A stretch of 7,250 nt of DNA from Deltaproteobacteria bacterium (GCA_005879245.1 VBLA01000037.1:1-7250); one strand, 5' to 3'; shown: positions 1 through 6,546, counted from the stretch's first letter. Notes: generated by a model not told the origin, from the letters alone. Numbers and translations are program-made.

Positions 1-1
1 G

Positions 2-1051
2 GCGATCGGCCTGCACCTGGGCCTCCTCCACGTCTTCCTCTGGCGATCGCTCTGGGCGCTGCCCGCCTTCGTTCCGACGAGCCTGATCTTCTCCGCCGTC
101 ACGTATTCGCTCTGGCGGTGGGTCTTCCCGCGATTCGGCGCCTCCACGCTGCCACGGAGGGTCGGGCTCGAGAGCCTGGTGACGCTGCTCGCGCTCACCT
201 GTCTCTCGGTCGTCCTGACCGAGGCGGTGAGCCGTTTCCTCGGCGCGCCCTCGATCTTCGGAAGCCCGGGGGGCGACGAGCTCCACATCACGATCACGCC
301 GGAGATGCGGCAGCGAAGCGTACGGATGTACGCTCTCCTTCCCATCGTCCCGACCCTCCTCATGACGATCATCGGCTACCATCAGTACTGGGCCCGCGTG
401 CTCACTTTGCAGAGCCGGGAGCGGGAGCTCACCGAGCTCGCCGCGACGGCGCAGCTCGCAGCGCTCCGCGCCCAGATCAACCCCCACTTCCTCTTCAACA
501 GCCTGAACTCGATCGCGCAGCTCATCCACACCGACCCCGACAAGGCCGAGGCGTGCGTCGAGCGGCTGGCCGAGATGTTCCGCTACGTCCTCCGGCGGGC
601 CGAGCAGGAGTTCGTCCCACTCGCCGAGGAGCTCGAGATGGCGGCCGCCTACCTCGAGATCGAGCGGGCCCGCTTCGGGGAGCGGCTGCGGGTGGAGACC
701 CGGGTCGATCCGAGCAGCCTGCAGCAGGCGATTCCCAACCTGACGCTCCAACCGCTGGTCGAGAACGCCGTCAAGCACGGGCTGTCGCTCAAGATGGGCA
801 CCGGCACGGTGCGCATCGAGGCGGAGGTCGGCAACGGGGTTCTCACCCTCACCGTGGGTGACGACGGCCTCGGCATGCCCGGCCCGGCGCTGGAGCGCGT
901 CTACGAGCGAGGCGTCGGCCTCCGGAACCTCCGCGACCGACTGGCACGGATCTACGGCGCCGGACACCAGCCCGAGATCACCAGCGCTCCCGGCGCCGGC
1001 ACCCGCGTCTGCCTGCGCCTGCCGATCCGGCCGATCGAGGCCGCAGCCTGA
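2..1051 (+). CDS. LytS/YehU-type sensor histidine kinase (5' truncated)
   Basis: The frame is open from base 2 to the TGA at 1049-1051, giving 349 residues with no start inside the window, so the N-terminus is missing. The visible part begins with hydrophobic segments (about residues 1-42, 56-80 and 109-130 of the fragment), indicating a polytopic inner-membrane sensor domain. A short helical linker (132-155) leads to the His_kinase (PF06580-type) box, QINPHFLFNSLNS, with the presumed phospho-acceptor His at fragment residue 162. The ATPase domain follows, with the N-box PLVENAVKHG (Asn255), the G1 box DDGLGMP (287-293) and the G2 region GVGLRNLRDRL (304-314). Kinases of this class autophosphorylate on His and pass the phosphate to a LytTR-type regulator, and exactly such a gene follows after one base. 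The signal sensed cannot be deduced. An internal GTG at 179 is possible as a start but would remove membrane segments that are clearly in frame, so I prefer a start upstream of the window. Confidence 0.93.
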   Translation, partial: AIGLHLGLLHVFLWRSLWALPAFVPTSLIFSAVTYSLWRWVFPRFGASTLPRRVGLESLVTLLALTCLSVVLTEAVSRFLGAPSIFGSPGGDELHITITPEMRQRSVRMYALLPIVPTLLMTIIGYHQYWARVLTLQSRERELTELAATAQLAALRAQINPHFLFNSLNSIAQLIHTDPDKAEACVERLAEMFRYVLRRAEQEFVPLAEELEMAAAYLEIERARFGERLRVETRVDPSSLQQAIPNLTLQPLVENAVKHGLSLKMGTGTVRIEAEVGNGVLTLTVGDDGLGMPGPALERVYERGVGLRNLRDRLARIYGAGHQPEITSAPGAGTRVCLRLPIRPIEAAA

Positions 1052-1052
1052 G

Positions 1053-1817
1053 GTGACCGCCATCCGTACGATCGTCGTCGACGACGAGAAGCTGGCGCGC
1101 GACCGGCTCGCGGGCTTCCTGGCGGCGCTCGACGGCGTCGAGCTCGTGGGACAGGCGCAGAACGGCGTCGAGGCGCTCGCCCTGATCGAGGCGGAGCGGC
1201 CCGATCTCGTCTTCCTCGACGTACGCATGCCTGGGATGGACGGCTTCGAGGTGTTGAAGGCGCTCCGTAGGCCCTCGCCTCACGTCGTCTTCGCGACCGC
1301 CTACGACGACTACGCCATCCGCGCCTTCGAGGTGCAGGCGATCGATTACCTCCTGAAGCCCTTCGCCCGGGCCCGGGTGGAAGAGGCGGTCGGCCGGGTC
1401 CGCTCCCGCCTGGCGACCGCTCATCCCGGCCCCGACCTCGAGAGCGTGCTCCGCCGCCTCGAGGAGCAGCAGCAGAAAGTGTACGTGACGCAGATTCCCG
1501 TCCACAGCGGGAAGCGGATCCTGATTCTCCCCGTGAGCGACGTGCTCTGGTTCGCCATCGAGTACCGGCTCGTGTACGCGCATACCAACGAGCGCGCCTT
1601 CATGACCAACTACACGCTCCGCGAACTCGAGGAGCGACTAGACCCGGCGCTCTTCTTTCGCGCCCACAAATCGAGCCTGGTCAACCTGCGGCATGTCCGG
1701 GAGATCGTTCCGTGGTTCGGCGGGCGCTACAAGCTCGTGATGCGCAACCAAGCCGGCAGCGAGGTCGCCTTGAGCCGCACCCAGGCCCGGGCACTCCGCG
1801 GCCGGCTCCGGTGGTAG
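1053..1817 (+). CDS. LytTR-family response regulator
   Basis: This is a 254-residue protein with a GTG start one base after the kinase stop. The receiver domain (about residues 4-120) begins IRTIVVDDEK, with acidic pair Asp10/Asp11, phospho-acceptor Asp56 in FLDVRMPGMDG, Thr82 and Lys102 in LLKPF, so it looks fully functional. A short charged, Gln-rich linker (128-142) joins it to a LytTR DNA-binding domain (about 148-254), recognised by ILPVSDVLWF, the FFRAHKSSLVNL block (201-212) and a C-terminal VALSRTQARALRGRL segment. Architecture and length match AlgR/LytR/YehT-type transcription regulators, which bind short direct repeats upstream of target promoters. No good Shine-Dalgarno sequence lies close to the GTG (a GAGG at 1037-1040 is too far), suggesting translational coupling to the kinase. 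An open frame continues upstream of this start, but it overlaps the kinase and carries no receiver sequence. Targets are unknown; the operon starting at 2094 is an obvious candidate. Confidence 0.95.
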   Translation: MTAIRTIVVDDEKLARDRLAGFLAALDGVELVGQAQNGVEALALIEAERPDLVFLDVRMPGMDGFEVLKALRRPSPHVVFATAYDDYAIRAFEVQAIDYLLKPFARARVEEAVGRVRSRLATAHPGPDLESVLRRLEEQQQKVYVTQIPVHSGKRILILPVSDVLWFAIEYRLVYAHTNERAFMTNYTLRELEERLDPALFFRAHKSSLVNLRHVREIVPWFGGRYKLVMRNQAGSEVALSRTQARALRGRLRW

Positions 1818-1827
1818 CGGGTTCGGA

Positions 1828-1836
1828 ACCGTTCAC
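1828..1836 (+). promoter_or_regulatory. Possible LytTR-regulator binding element
   Basis: ACCGTTCAC fits eight of nine positions of the general LytTR element [TA][AC][CA]GTTN[AG][TG]. It also partly resembles the AlgR core CCGTTCGTC. A poorer related element, ACGTTCGCT, lies at 1905-1913. The expected second copy about 21-22 bases away is not present, which weakens the call. It sits 11 bases after the stop of a LytTR regulator gene and over 200 bases upstream of the vWA start. Confidence 0.18.
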
Positions 1837-2041
1837 CGCTCCCATACGCCCGGTCGGCCCGACACACCCGACAGAAGGGCAGGCTGTCCGCTATTCTCTT
1901 CTCGACGTTCGCTCCCCGGCCTCCCACCTGGCCCCCAACCCGGCTGCCCAGGGAGCCGCGTCCGGCGTGGAGTTCGGGGGCCCGCGGTCTGGCCGGCGGG
2001 AGCGAGATCACCCCGTCCTCCGCGCTGACGCGGCGCCTGCC

Positions 2042-2071
2042 TTGACAGCGCCGCGGGGGCACTCCTAGATC
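2042..2071 (+). promoter_or_regulatory. Candidate sigma70-type promoter for the vWA-exbB-exbD-TPR operon
   Basis: A perfect TTGACA (2042-2047) is followed after 18 bases by TAGATC (2066-2071), which matches only three of six positions of the -10 consensus. An exact -35 hexamer is a noticeable event in such GC-rich DNA. Transcription from it would begin near 2077-2080, leaving a leader of only about 15 bases before the ATG at 2094. The weak -10 and non-model host keep this tentative. The alternative pair at 1868-1897 would give a leader of roughly 190 bases. Confidence 0.35.
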
Positions 2072-2093
2072 AACCAGCGCCCCGCCCCGTCGC

Positions 2094-3332
2094 ATGGTCC
2101 CCATCCGAGCCTTCGAGTCGACGACCGGCCCGCGGCCGCGACGCCTCCTCGGAGGGATCGCGGTCTCGGCAGCGGCCCATGCGATCGTCGCGCTCCTGCT
2201 GGTTTTCGACGTGCTGGGACCGGGCGGGGGCTTCGGACTCGGGATCGGCCCCGGGTTCGGCATCGGCGCGGGAGGCGGCGCCGGTCTCGGCGAGGCCCGG
2301 CGTCGCGAGATCTTCTCGCTACAGGACCTGCCGACCCCGACCCCGCCGAGCGACCCCACCCCGGACAAGACGCTCCACGAGCTGCTCGCTCCGACCACCA
2401 ACCCGGCGGTGGTCGTACCGCACCAAGCGCCCACTCCCGTCAGTACCCCGGTCGTGCACTTCGCGCGGCCCGTCCGCCCGATCGGCTCCGGTATCGACCT
2501 CGGGTCCCGCTTCGCCTCGAGCGGGGCGGGCCTCGGCGGCTTGGGCCTCGGGGGGGGTGGCGGCGGCGCGGGCTGGTCTCTCGGCACCTCCTTCGGGCGC
2601 TACGTGGGCAGTCTCCGCAAGGTCGGCCTCGACATCGCCATCGTCGTCGATTCCACCGGCAGCATGCAGAACGTGATCGACGCGCTGAAGGACCACCTGG
2701 ACGGGCTCGCGGCGACCATCCAGCACCTCGTCCCGACGGCGCGTATCGGCGCGGTCGCGTACCGCGATCGCGACGACGGCAAGTCCGGGTCCGCCCCGCG
2801 CCAGAGCGAGGACTTCCTCGTCAAGTGGAGTGACCTCACCTTCAACGGCAAGAAGGTCCGCGGGTTCCTCGACGGGATCGTGGCGGAGGGTGGTGGCGAC
2901 TGGGAGGAGGCCGTGAAGGACGGCCTCGAGACGGCGATGCGCCAGCTCAAGTGGCGATCCGACGCGAAGAAGGTCATCATTCTCGTCGGTAGCTCGCCGC
3001 CCCACGAACGGGACGTGCCGACGATCCGGCGACTCGTCGAGGACTGGCGCAACCGGGGCGGCGTTGTCAGCACCATCGACGTGAGCCAGCTCCTGCACGA
3101 GGAGCACGAGCGCCGCACGTACCACTGGCTCTACGGCGAAGACCCGAAGGTCATCTCGCCGCTCCCCGAGTTCTACCAGGCCGTGCGCGACAGCTTCGGC
3201 GAGATCGCGCACGAAGGCGGCGGGGAGATGCTGAGTCTCGGACAGGACACCGCGCTCGTGCGGCACGTCCTCGTCCTCACCTTCGGCCCACGCTGGGAGA
3301 AGGACATCGCACGCATCGCGCGCGGCTTCTGA
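2094..3332 (+). CDS. vWA-domain protein with TonB/TolA-like N-terminal membrane anchor
   Basis: This 412-residue protein has a short basic N-terminus (Arg14, Arg16, Arg17) followed by one transmembrane helix (about 18-38), the N-in anchor layout of TonB and TolA. Within the helix, Ser25 and His29 reproduce the S-x3-H spacing of TonB (S16/H20) and TolA (S18/H22), which those proteins need to couple to ExbBD/TolQR. Next come a Gly-rich stretch (42-66), a Pro/Thr-rich stretch (80-120) and a second Gly-rich stretch (143-160). A vWA domain occupies about 178-400. Its MIDAS metal site is visible as DSTGSM (Asp186, Thr188, Ser190) and GGGDWEEAV (Asp269), with Thr249 in DLTF a likely third ligand; the YRDRDD (223-228) and GGGD blocks recall vWA domains of the alpha-kinase-associated type. 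No TonB or TolA C-terminal domain is present. The gene leads a tight operon with exbB and exbD, so it probably takes the transducer position and projects its vWA domain into the periplasm. There is no clear Shine-Dalgarno before the ATG; the start is chosen because it places the basic residues just before the helix. The ligand is unknown. Confidence 0.88.
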   Translation: MVPIRAFESTTGPRPRRLLGGIAVSAAAHAIVALLLVFDVLGPGGGFGLGIGPGFGIGAGGGAGLGEARRREIFSLQDLPTPTPPSDPTPDKTLHELLAPTTNPAVVVPHQAPTPVSTPVVHFARPVRPIGSGIDLGSRFASSGAGLGGLGLGGGGGGAGWSLGTSFGRYVGSLRKVGLDIAIVVDSTGSMQNVIDALKDHLDGLAATIQHLVPTARIGAVAYRDRDDGKSGSAPRQSEDFLVKWSDLTFNGKKVRGFLDGIVAEGGGDWEEAVKDGLETAMRQLKWRSDAKKVIILVGSSPPHERDVPTIRRLVEDWRNRGGVVSTIDVSQLLHEEHERRTYHWLYGEDPKVISPLPEFYQAVRDSFGEIAHEGGGEMLSLGQDTALVRHVLVLTFGPRWEKDIARIARGF

Positions 3333-3340
3333 GCCCGCAA

Positions 3341-3346
3341 GAGGAG
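3341..3346 (+). promoter_or_regulatory. Ribosome binding site of exbB
   Basis: GAGGAG ends five bases before the ATG at 3352, in the 19-base gap after the vWA stop. It is one of the clearest Shine-Dalgarno sequences in the window and fixes the ExbB start. Confidence 0.8.
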
Positions 3347-3351
3347 ACCCG

Positions 3352-4002
3352 ATGGAAAACGTCAACCTCGATCTGGTCCACCTGATCCAGCAGGGCGCCA
3401 TCTCGACCTACCCGTTGCTCGCCTGCTCGGTGATCATGCTGGGCGTGGTCATCGAGCGACTGTGGAGCCTGCGTGGCGCCGTTTCGTCCACGGCGTCGCT
3501 CACCGCCGAGCTGGTGTCGCTGCTCGCCCGCGGCGATCTCAAGGGCGCGGCGGATGCCGTCCGGCGAAACCGGCCCTGCCCGGCCCGGCGGGTCTTCGGC
3601 GACGTGCTCGCGGCCGCGTCCGGCGCGCCGCTCCCGGACCTCGAGCGCGTCGCCGACGAGCGACAGTTCGAGGAGATCGAGGGCTGCGGCGCCTACCTCT
3701 GGGTGCTCGGGACGATCGGTTCGTCGGCGCCCTTCATCGGCCTCTTCGGCACCGTCGTCGGAATCATGCGCGCCTTCCACAGCATGGCGCTGGTCGGGAC
3801 CGGAGGCTTCGGGGTGGTGGCGGGCGGCATCTCGGAGGCGTTGATCGCGACCGCGCTCGGCCTCGCCATCGGCATCGTGGCGCTCGTCTTCTACAACTAC
3901 CTCCAGAACCGCGTCGAACGGATCGACGGCGCGCTCCGCATCGGCAGCGCGCGGCTCCTCGAGGCGATGGCCGCGGTACGGAGGAGCCATGGCGCTGTTT
4001 AG
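3352..4002 (+). CDS. exbB: ExbB/TolQ/MotA-type proton channel subunit
   Basis: This is a 216-residue inner-membrane protein of the MotA/TolQ/ExbB family, the pentameric part of a proton-driven motor that energises a TonB- or TolA-like partner. Three membrane helices are visible: about 17-38 (ending in the typical VIERLWSL), 115-140 and 158-182. The family signatures are present: SSAPFIGLFGTVVGIM (124-139) and ISEALIATALGLAIGIVAL (160-178). Thr134 and Thr167 match the two channel-lining threonines of E. coli ExbB (T148, T181), and Glu162 sits at the position of E176. The cytoplasmic domain (about 41-114) is compact, and the protein lacks the N-terminal extension of E. coli ExbB, so its length is closer to TolQ. 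ExbB and TolQ cannot be told apart by sequence alone here; no tolA, tolB, pal or ybgC gene is present to favour Tol. The start is set by the GAGGAG at 3341-3346. The end overlaps exbD by 14 bases. Confidence 0.96.
   Translation: MENVNLDLVHLIQQGAISTYPLLACSVIMLGVVIERLWSLRGAVSSTASLTAELVSLLARGDLKGAADAVRRNRPCPARRVFGDVLAAASGAPLPDLERVADERQFEEIEGCGAYLWVLGTIGSSAPFIGLFGTVVGIMRAFHSMALVGTGGFGVVAGGISEALIATALGLAIGIVALVFYNYLQNRVERIDGALRIGSARLLEAMAAVRRSHGAV
3980..3986 (+). promoter_or_regulatory. Ribosome binding site of exbD, inside the exbB end
   Basis: GGAGGAG ends two bases before the ATG at 3989 (four bases if the GGAGG core at 3980-3984 pairs). It lies within the last codons of exbB, so exbD translation is probably coupled to that of exbB. 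Confidence 0.7.
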
Positions 4003-4393
4003 GCCTCACGGCCGGGGCCACATCATCGCCGAGATCAACGTCACCCCCCTGACCGACGTCTTTCTCGTGCTGCTCATCATCTTCATGATCACGACCTCGG
4101 CGATGGTGAAGCCCGCGGCCGACGTCGACCTGCCGAAGGCGGCCGAGAACGAGACGGAGCCCAAGGGGATCATCGTCACGATGACCCCGTCGCACGAGAT
4201 CTACGTGAACGAGCGCCTCGTCGGCGGCGACGACGCCACCCTGGCGAGCGTGCTGCGCGACGCGCTCGACCGCGCCCCGGACAAGGTCGTCGCGCTGGCG
4301 GGCGACCGCGACGTGATCCTGGGCGAAGTCGTGCGCGTGCTCGGGCTCGCGAAGGAGGCGGGCGCGACCGGCTTCGCCCTGGCCTCCGAGTGA
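3989..4393 (+). CDS. exbD: ExbD/TolR-type proton channel subunit
   Basis: This 134-residue single-pass inner-membrane protein is close in length to E. coli ExbD (141). A short cytoplasmic N-terminus leads to the signature AEINVTPLTDVFLVLLIIFM (14-33). Asp23 in the transmembrane helix (about 22-38) is the conserved protonatable residue equivalent to ExbD Asp25 and TolR Asp23. The periplasmic part shows the usual DVDLPKA segment (45-51) and the compact ExbD/TolR domain (about 60-134), with IIVTMTPSHEIYVNERLV followed by the typical C-terminal helix-strand ending KEAGATGFALASE. Together with ExbB it would convert proton-motive force into movement of a partner protein. The gene overlaps exbB by 14 bases and its TGA overlaps the GTG of the next gene. 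No key residue is missing. Confidence 0.96.
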   Translation: MALFRPHGRGHIIAEINVTPLTDVFLVLLIIFMITTSAMVKPAADVDLPKAAENETEPKGIIVTMTPSHEIYVNERLVGGDDATLASVLRDALDRAPDKVVALAGDRDVILGEVVRVLGLAKEAGATGFALASE

Positions 4394-6546
4394 CGGGCCG
4401 GCGCCTCGTCGGGCGGATTGCGCTCGCGGCGCTGCTCGCCGCGGGAACTCCGTCCCGGCTCGCGGGCGCGGAGGGCAGCGACGCCGATCGCGCTCAGCTC
4501 GCGCGTCTCGAGCAGCGGAGCAAGGCCTTCTACGAGCTCCTCGAGCATGGCGATCGGGAGCGGGCCGGCGCCGCCTGGCCCGCTCTCGCCACCGACCTCG
4601 CCGCCTTCAGCGCAGCCCTCCAGACTCGACTCGACCGCATGCGGGACGACGTGATGGAGCGCGACGGCGATCTGGAAGAGCTCTACCGGAGTCCGCGCTG
4701 GCGCGACCCCGAGGTACTGTCGCTGGTGGCGACCTACCACCTCGCGTGGGTGCGGTACCAGGGTGCCCAGCTGGTCGGCGACCGCGCCCGCAAGCAGGCG
4801 CTGTTGAAGCAGGCCATCGAGGGATTCTCGCAATTCCTGCTGGTGAACGAGGTGCCCGAGATCTACGGCGAGAGCCTCTACGGACGCGGGCTCGCCTTTC
4901 TCGATCTCGGGGACACGGCGAAGGCGATCGAGGACCTGACCGCCGCCAGCGGGGAGGCGACCGTCGCCGGCAAGGCCCGCGCCGCGCTCGAGGAGGCGCG
5001 CCGACGCGCGACCGGGAAGCAAGGGCCCACCGAGAACGAGCCCGAGAACTTGCTCGCGCGGCTGGGCGACCTACTCCCGCGGGCGGCGGGCGGCGACGCG
5101 ACGGCCGAACGAGACGCGACCACGCTCGCGCGCGGCCTCGCGGCCCGCGGCGGCCTCTGGCCAGCACGGGTCACGAGTCTGGTGGCCGACAAGCTCGGCG
5201 GCGCGACGCCCCACGCCAGCTACGGGCTCCTCCTTCTCGCCCAGCTCGCCGTCGACCGCGGCCGTTGCGTCGATGTCGCGCCCTTGGCGGAAGCGAGCGC
5301 CACGGTCACGGACGCGGGACGCGCCCGGCACCGTCCGGAGATTCTCTTCCTCGACGCCGGCTGTCGGCTGAACGCCGGCAAGGGCCGCGAGGCGGCGGAC
5401 GAGTTCGGCAAGCTGCTCGCCGAGTTCCCGGAGTCGAGCCAAGCCCGTGAGGCGGCCTACTATCGCTCCCGTGCACTCGGCGTGGCGCGGACGAGCGACG
5501 CGGCGCTGACGCCAGCCTACGAGGCGGCACTCGCCGTCTACCTCGCTCGCTACCCCACGGCCGAGGGTGCGCCCGAGGCTCGCTACCTGCTGGCCGAACT
5601 CCTGCGGAGCCGGGGCGACTGCGCCCGCGCCGAGTCGGAGTACGGTCACATCGCGAGCGGGCCGTTCGCGAGCCGCGCCCGTCTCGGAGCGCTCGAGTGC
5701 CGCGTCGGCGAGCTGGGCGGCAAGGCGCCGGCCGAGCAGCGGAGTCGGGTTCTCGCCGGCCTCCGGGCGTTCGTGCGTGAGACCGCTCCGCGGGGCGGCG
5801 ATCAAGCGCTGGTCGCGCGGGCGGCTCTCCTCGGCGCCGCGGTCGCTGCAGGCGCGACGCCTCCCGACCACGCGGCGGTGGTCGAGCTGCTGGAAGGATT
5901 CGAGACCCGCTATCCCGAGGCGAAGGAGCTGCATCCCCGGGCGCTCGAGCTCCGCCTGGTTGCCCGCATCGCCCGGGGCGAACTCGATCGCGCCGGGAGC
6001 GATCTCGACGCGTTCATGGGGCGCGGCGGCGACGGCGAGCGCCGTCGGACGCTCACCCGGCTCGGCCGCGAGCTCGCGACGCAGGCCGAGGCCGGCCCGC
6101 CCGAGCGACGCGGCCTTGCCCTCGGGCTAGCGCGGCGCGTCTACACCGCTCTCGCAGAGGAGACCGGCGACCGAAGCGACCGCCTGATGCTCGCCGACCT
6201 CGATCTCCGCGCCGGTGACGCCGACGCTGCCCGGCGACGTTACGAGGAGGTGCTGGCACGCGACGGGGGTTCGACGGAAGCGCTCCGCGGTGCTGCGCGC
6301 GCGGCGGCAGCTGCTGGCGATCGAGCCGGCGCCCTCGCCTACTGGCGCAAGGTCCTCGAGGCGAGCACGGAAGGAGGGACGGCCTGGTACGAGGCACGGC
6401 TCGCCCAGGTGACGCTGCTGCGCGACGATGGCCGTCGCGCCGAGGCCTGCCAGCTCCTCCACGGCTCGCGCGGCCGAGCGACGAGCACGGGCGCGGACCA
6501 GCTGAACTCGCGGCTGAGCGGCATGGAGTCGGACGTGTGCCGCTAG
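4390..6546 (+). CDS. Exported TPR-repeat protein of the ExbBD operon
   Basis: This 718-residue protein starts at a GTG that overlaps the exbD stop (GTGA, 4390-4393), implying translational coupling; an AAGGAGG at 4352-4358 is too far upstream to serve it. Residues 1-27 form a signal peptide: basic RR, hydrophobic IALAALLAAG, and an A-x-A site (Ala25-Gly26-Ala27) before Glu28. There is no lipobox cysteine, so it is probably soluble in the periplasm. The rest is Ala/Leu/Arg-rich and helical. TPR-like units are visible around 141-190, 316-350, 351-390, 394-424, 500-535, 598-624 and 629-655; LAEFPES and ARYPTAEGAPEARYLLAELL resemble BamD/YbgF-type units. All six cysteines (293, 325, 411, 437, 687, 717) lie in the repeat-rich part and could form disulfides. 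TPR proteins also occur beside ExbBD/TonB sets in Vibrio TonB2 clusters, so a structural or docking role with the vWA transducer is plausible. Its exact function is not recognised. Confidence 0.87.
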   Translation: MTGRRLVGRIALAALLAAGTPSRLAGAEGSDADRAQLARLEQRSKAFYELLEHGDRERAGAAWPALATDLAAFSAALQTRLDRMRDDVMERDGDLEELYRSPRWRDPEVLSLVATYHLAWVRYQGAQLVGDRARKQALLKQAIEGFSQFLLVNEVPEIYGESLYGRGLAFLDLGDTAKAIEDLTAASGEATVAGKARAALEEARRRATGKQGPTENEPENLLARLGDLLPRAAGGDATAERDATTLARGLAARGGLWPARVTSLVADKLGGATPHASYGLLLLAQLAVDRGRCVDVAPLAEASATVTDAGRARHRPEILFLDAGCRLNAGKGREAADEFGKLLAEFPESSQAREAAYYRSRALGVARTSDAALTPAYEAALAVYLARYPTAEGAPEARYLLAELLRSRGDCARAESEYGHIASGPFASRARLGALECRVGELGGKAPAEQRSRVLAGLRAFVRETAPRGGDQALVARAALLGAAVAAGATPPDHAAVVELLEGFETRYPEAKELHPRALELRLVARIARGELDRAGSDLDAFMGRGGDGERRRTLTRLGRELATQAEAGPPERRGLALGLARRVYTALAEETGDRSDRLMLADLDLRAGDADAARRRYEEVLARDGGSTEALRGAARAAAAAGDRAGALAYWRKVLEASTEGGTAWYEARLAQVTLLRDDGRRAEACQLLHGSRGRATSTGADQLNSRLSGMESDVCR

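Larger units (their letters stand above)
1818..2093 (+). other. Intergenic region between the two-component system and the vWA operon
   Basis: This 276-base gap has no convincing gene. It contains an 11-bp palindrome GGTTCGGAACC at 1820-1830 directly after the regulator stop. A near-match to the LytTR recognition element lies at 1828-1836. A weak 5-bp hairpin (GACAG at 1870-1874 with CTGTC at 1884-1888) is followed by a pyrimidine-rich tract but no T-run. Two promoter-like pairs are present: CCGACA (1868-1873) with TATTCT (1892-1897), and TTGACA (2042-2047) with TAGATC (2066-2071). No strong intrinsic terminator is visible, so read-through from the two-component genes is possible. The gap most likely holds the promoter of the downstream operon. 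Confidence 0.5.

Noticed and set aside
118..861. Second + strand frame over the histidine kinase
   Set aside because: It is Arg/Ala/Pro-rich nonsense-like sequence, while the overlapping frame carries all the histidine-kinase boxes.
1820..1830. GGTTCGGAACC palindrome as an intrinsic terminator of the two-component genes
   Set aside because: The loop would be one base and no T-run follows; at most it is a protein-binding palindrome.
1712..2068. Open frame running from the end of the regulator gene into the intergenic gap
   Set aside because: It begins inside the LytTR coding region in another frame, is Pro/Arg-rich without a recognisable domain, and has no ribosome site.
2319..3401. Long open frame on the - strand opposite the vWA gene (360 codons)
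   Set aside because: It mirrors the codon structure of a high-GC gene, has low-complexity Arg/Ala/Val/Asp-rich sequence, no recognisable motif, and the + strand gene has clear vWA signatures.
3352..4393. Reading the ExbB/ExbD pair as a MotA/MotB or Tol-Pal motor
   Set aside because: ExbD lacks the OmpA-like peptidoglycan-binding domain of MotB, and no tolA, tolB, pal or ybgC neighbour is present; TolQ/R remains possible by sequence alone.
5071..5934. Antisense open frame of 287 codons within the TPR gene
   Set aside because: It is a compositional shadow of the GC-rich TPR frame, with no motif and no ribosome site.
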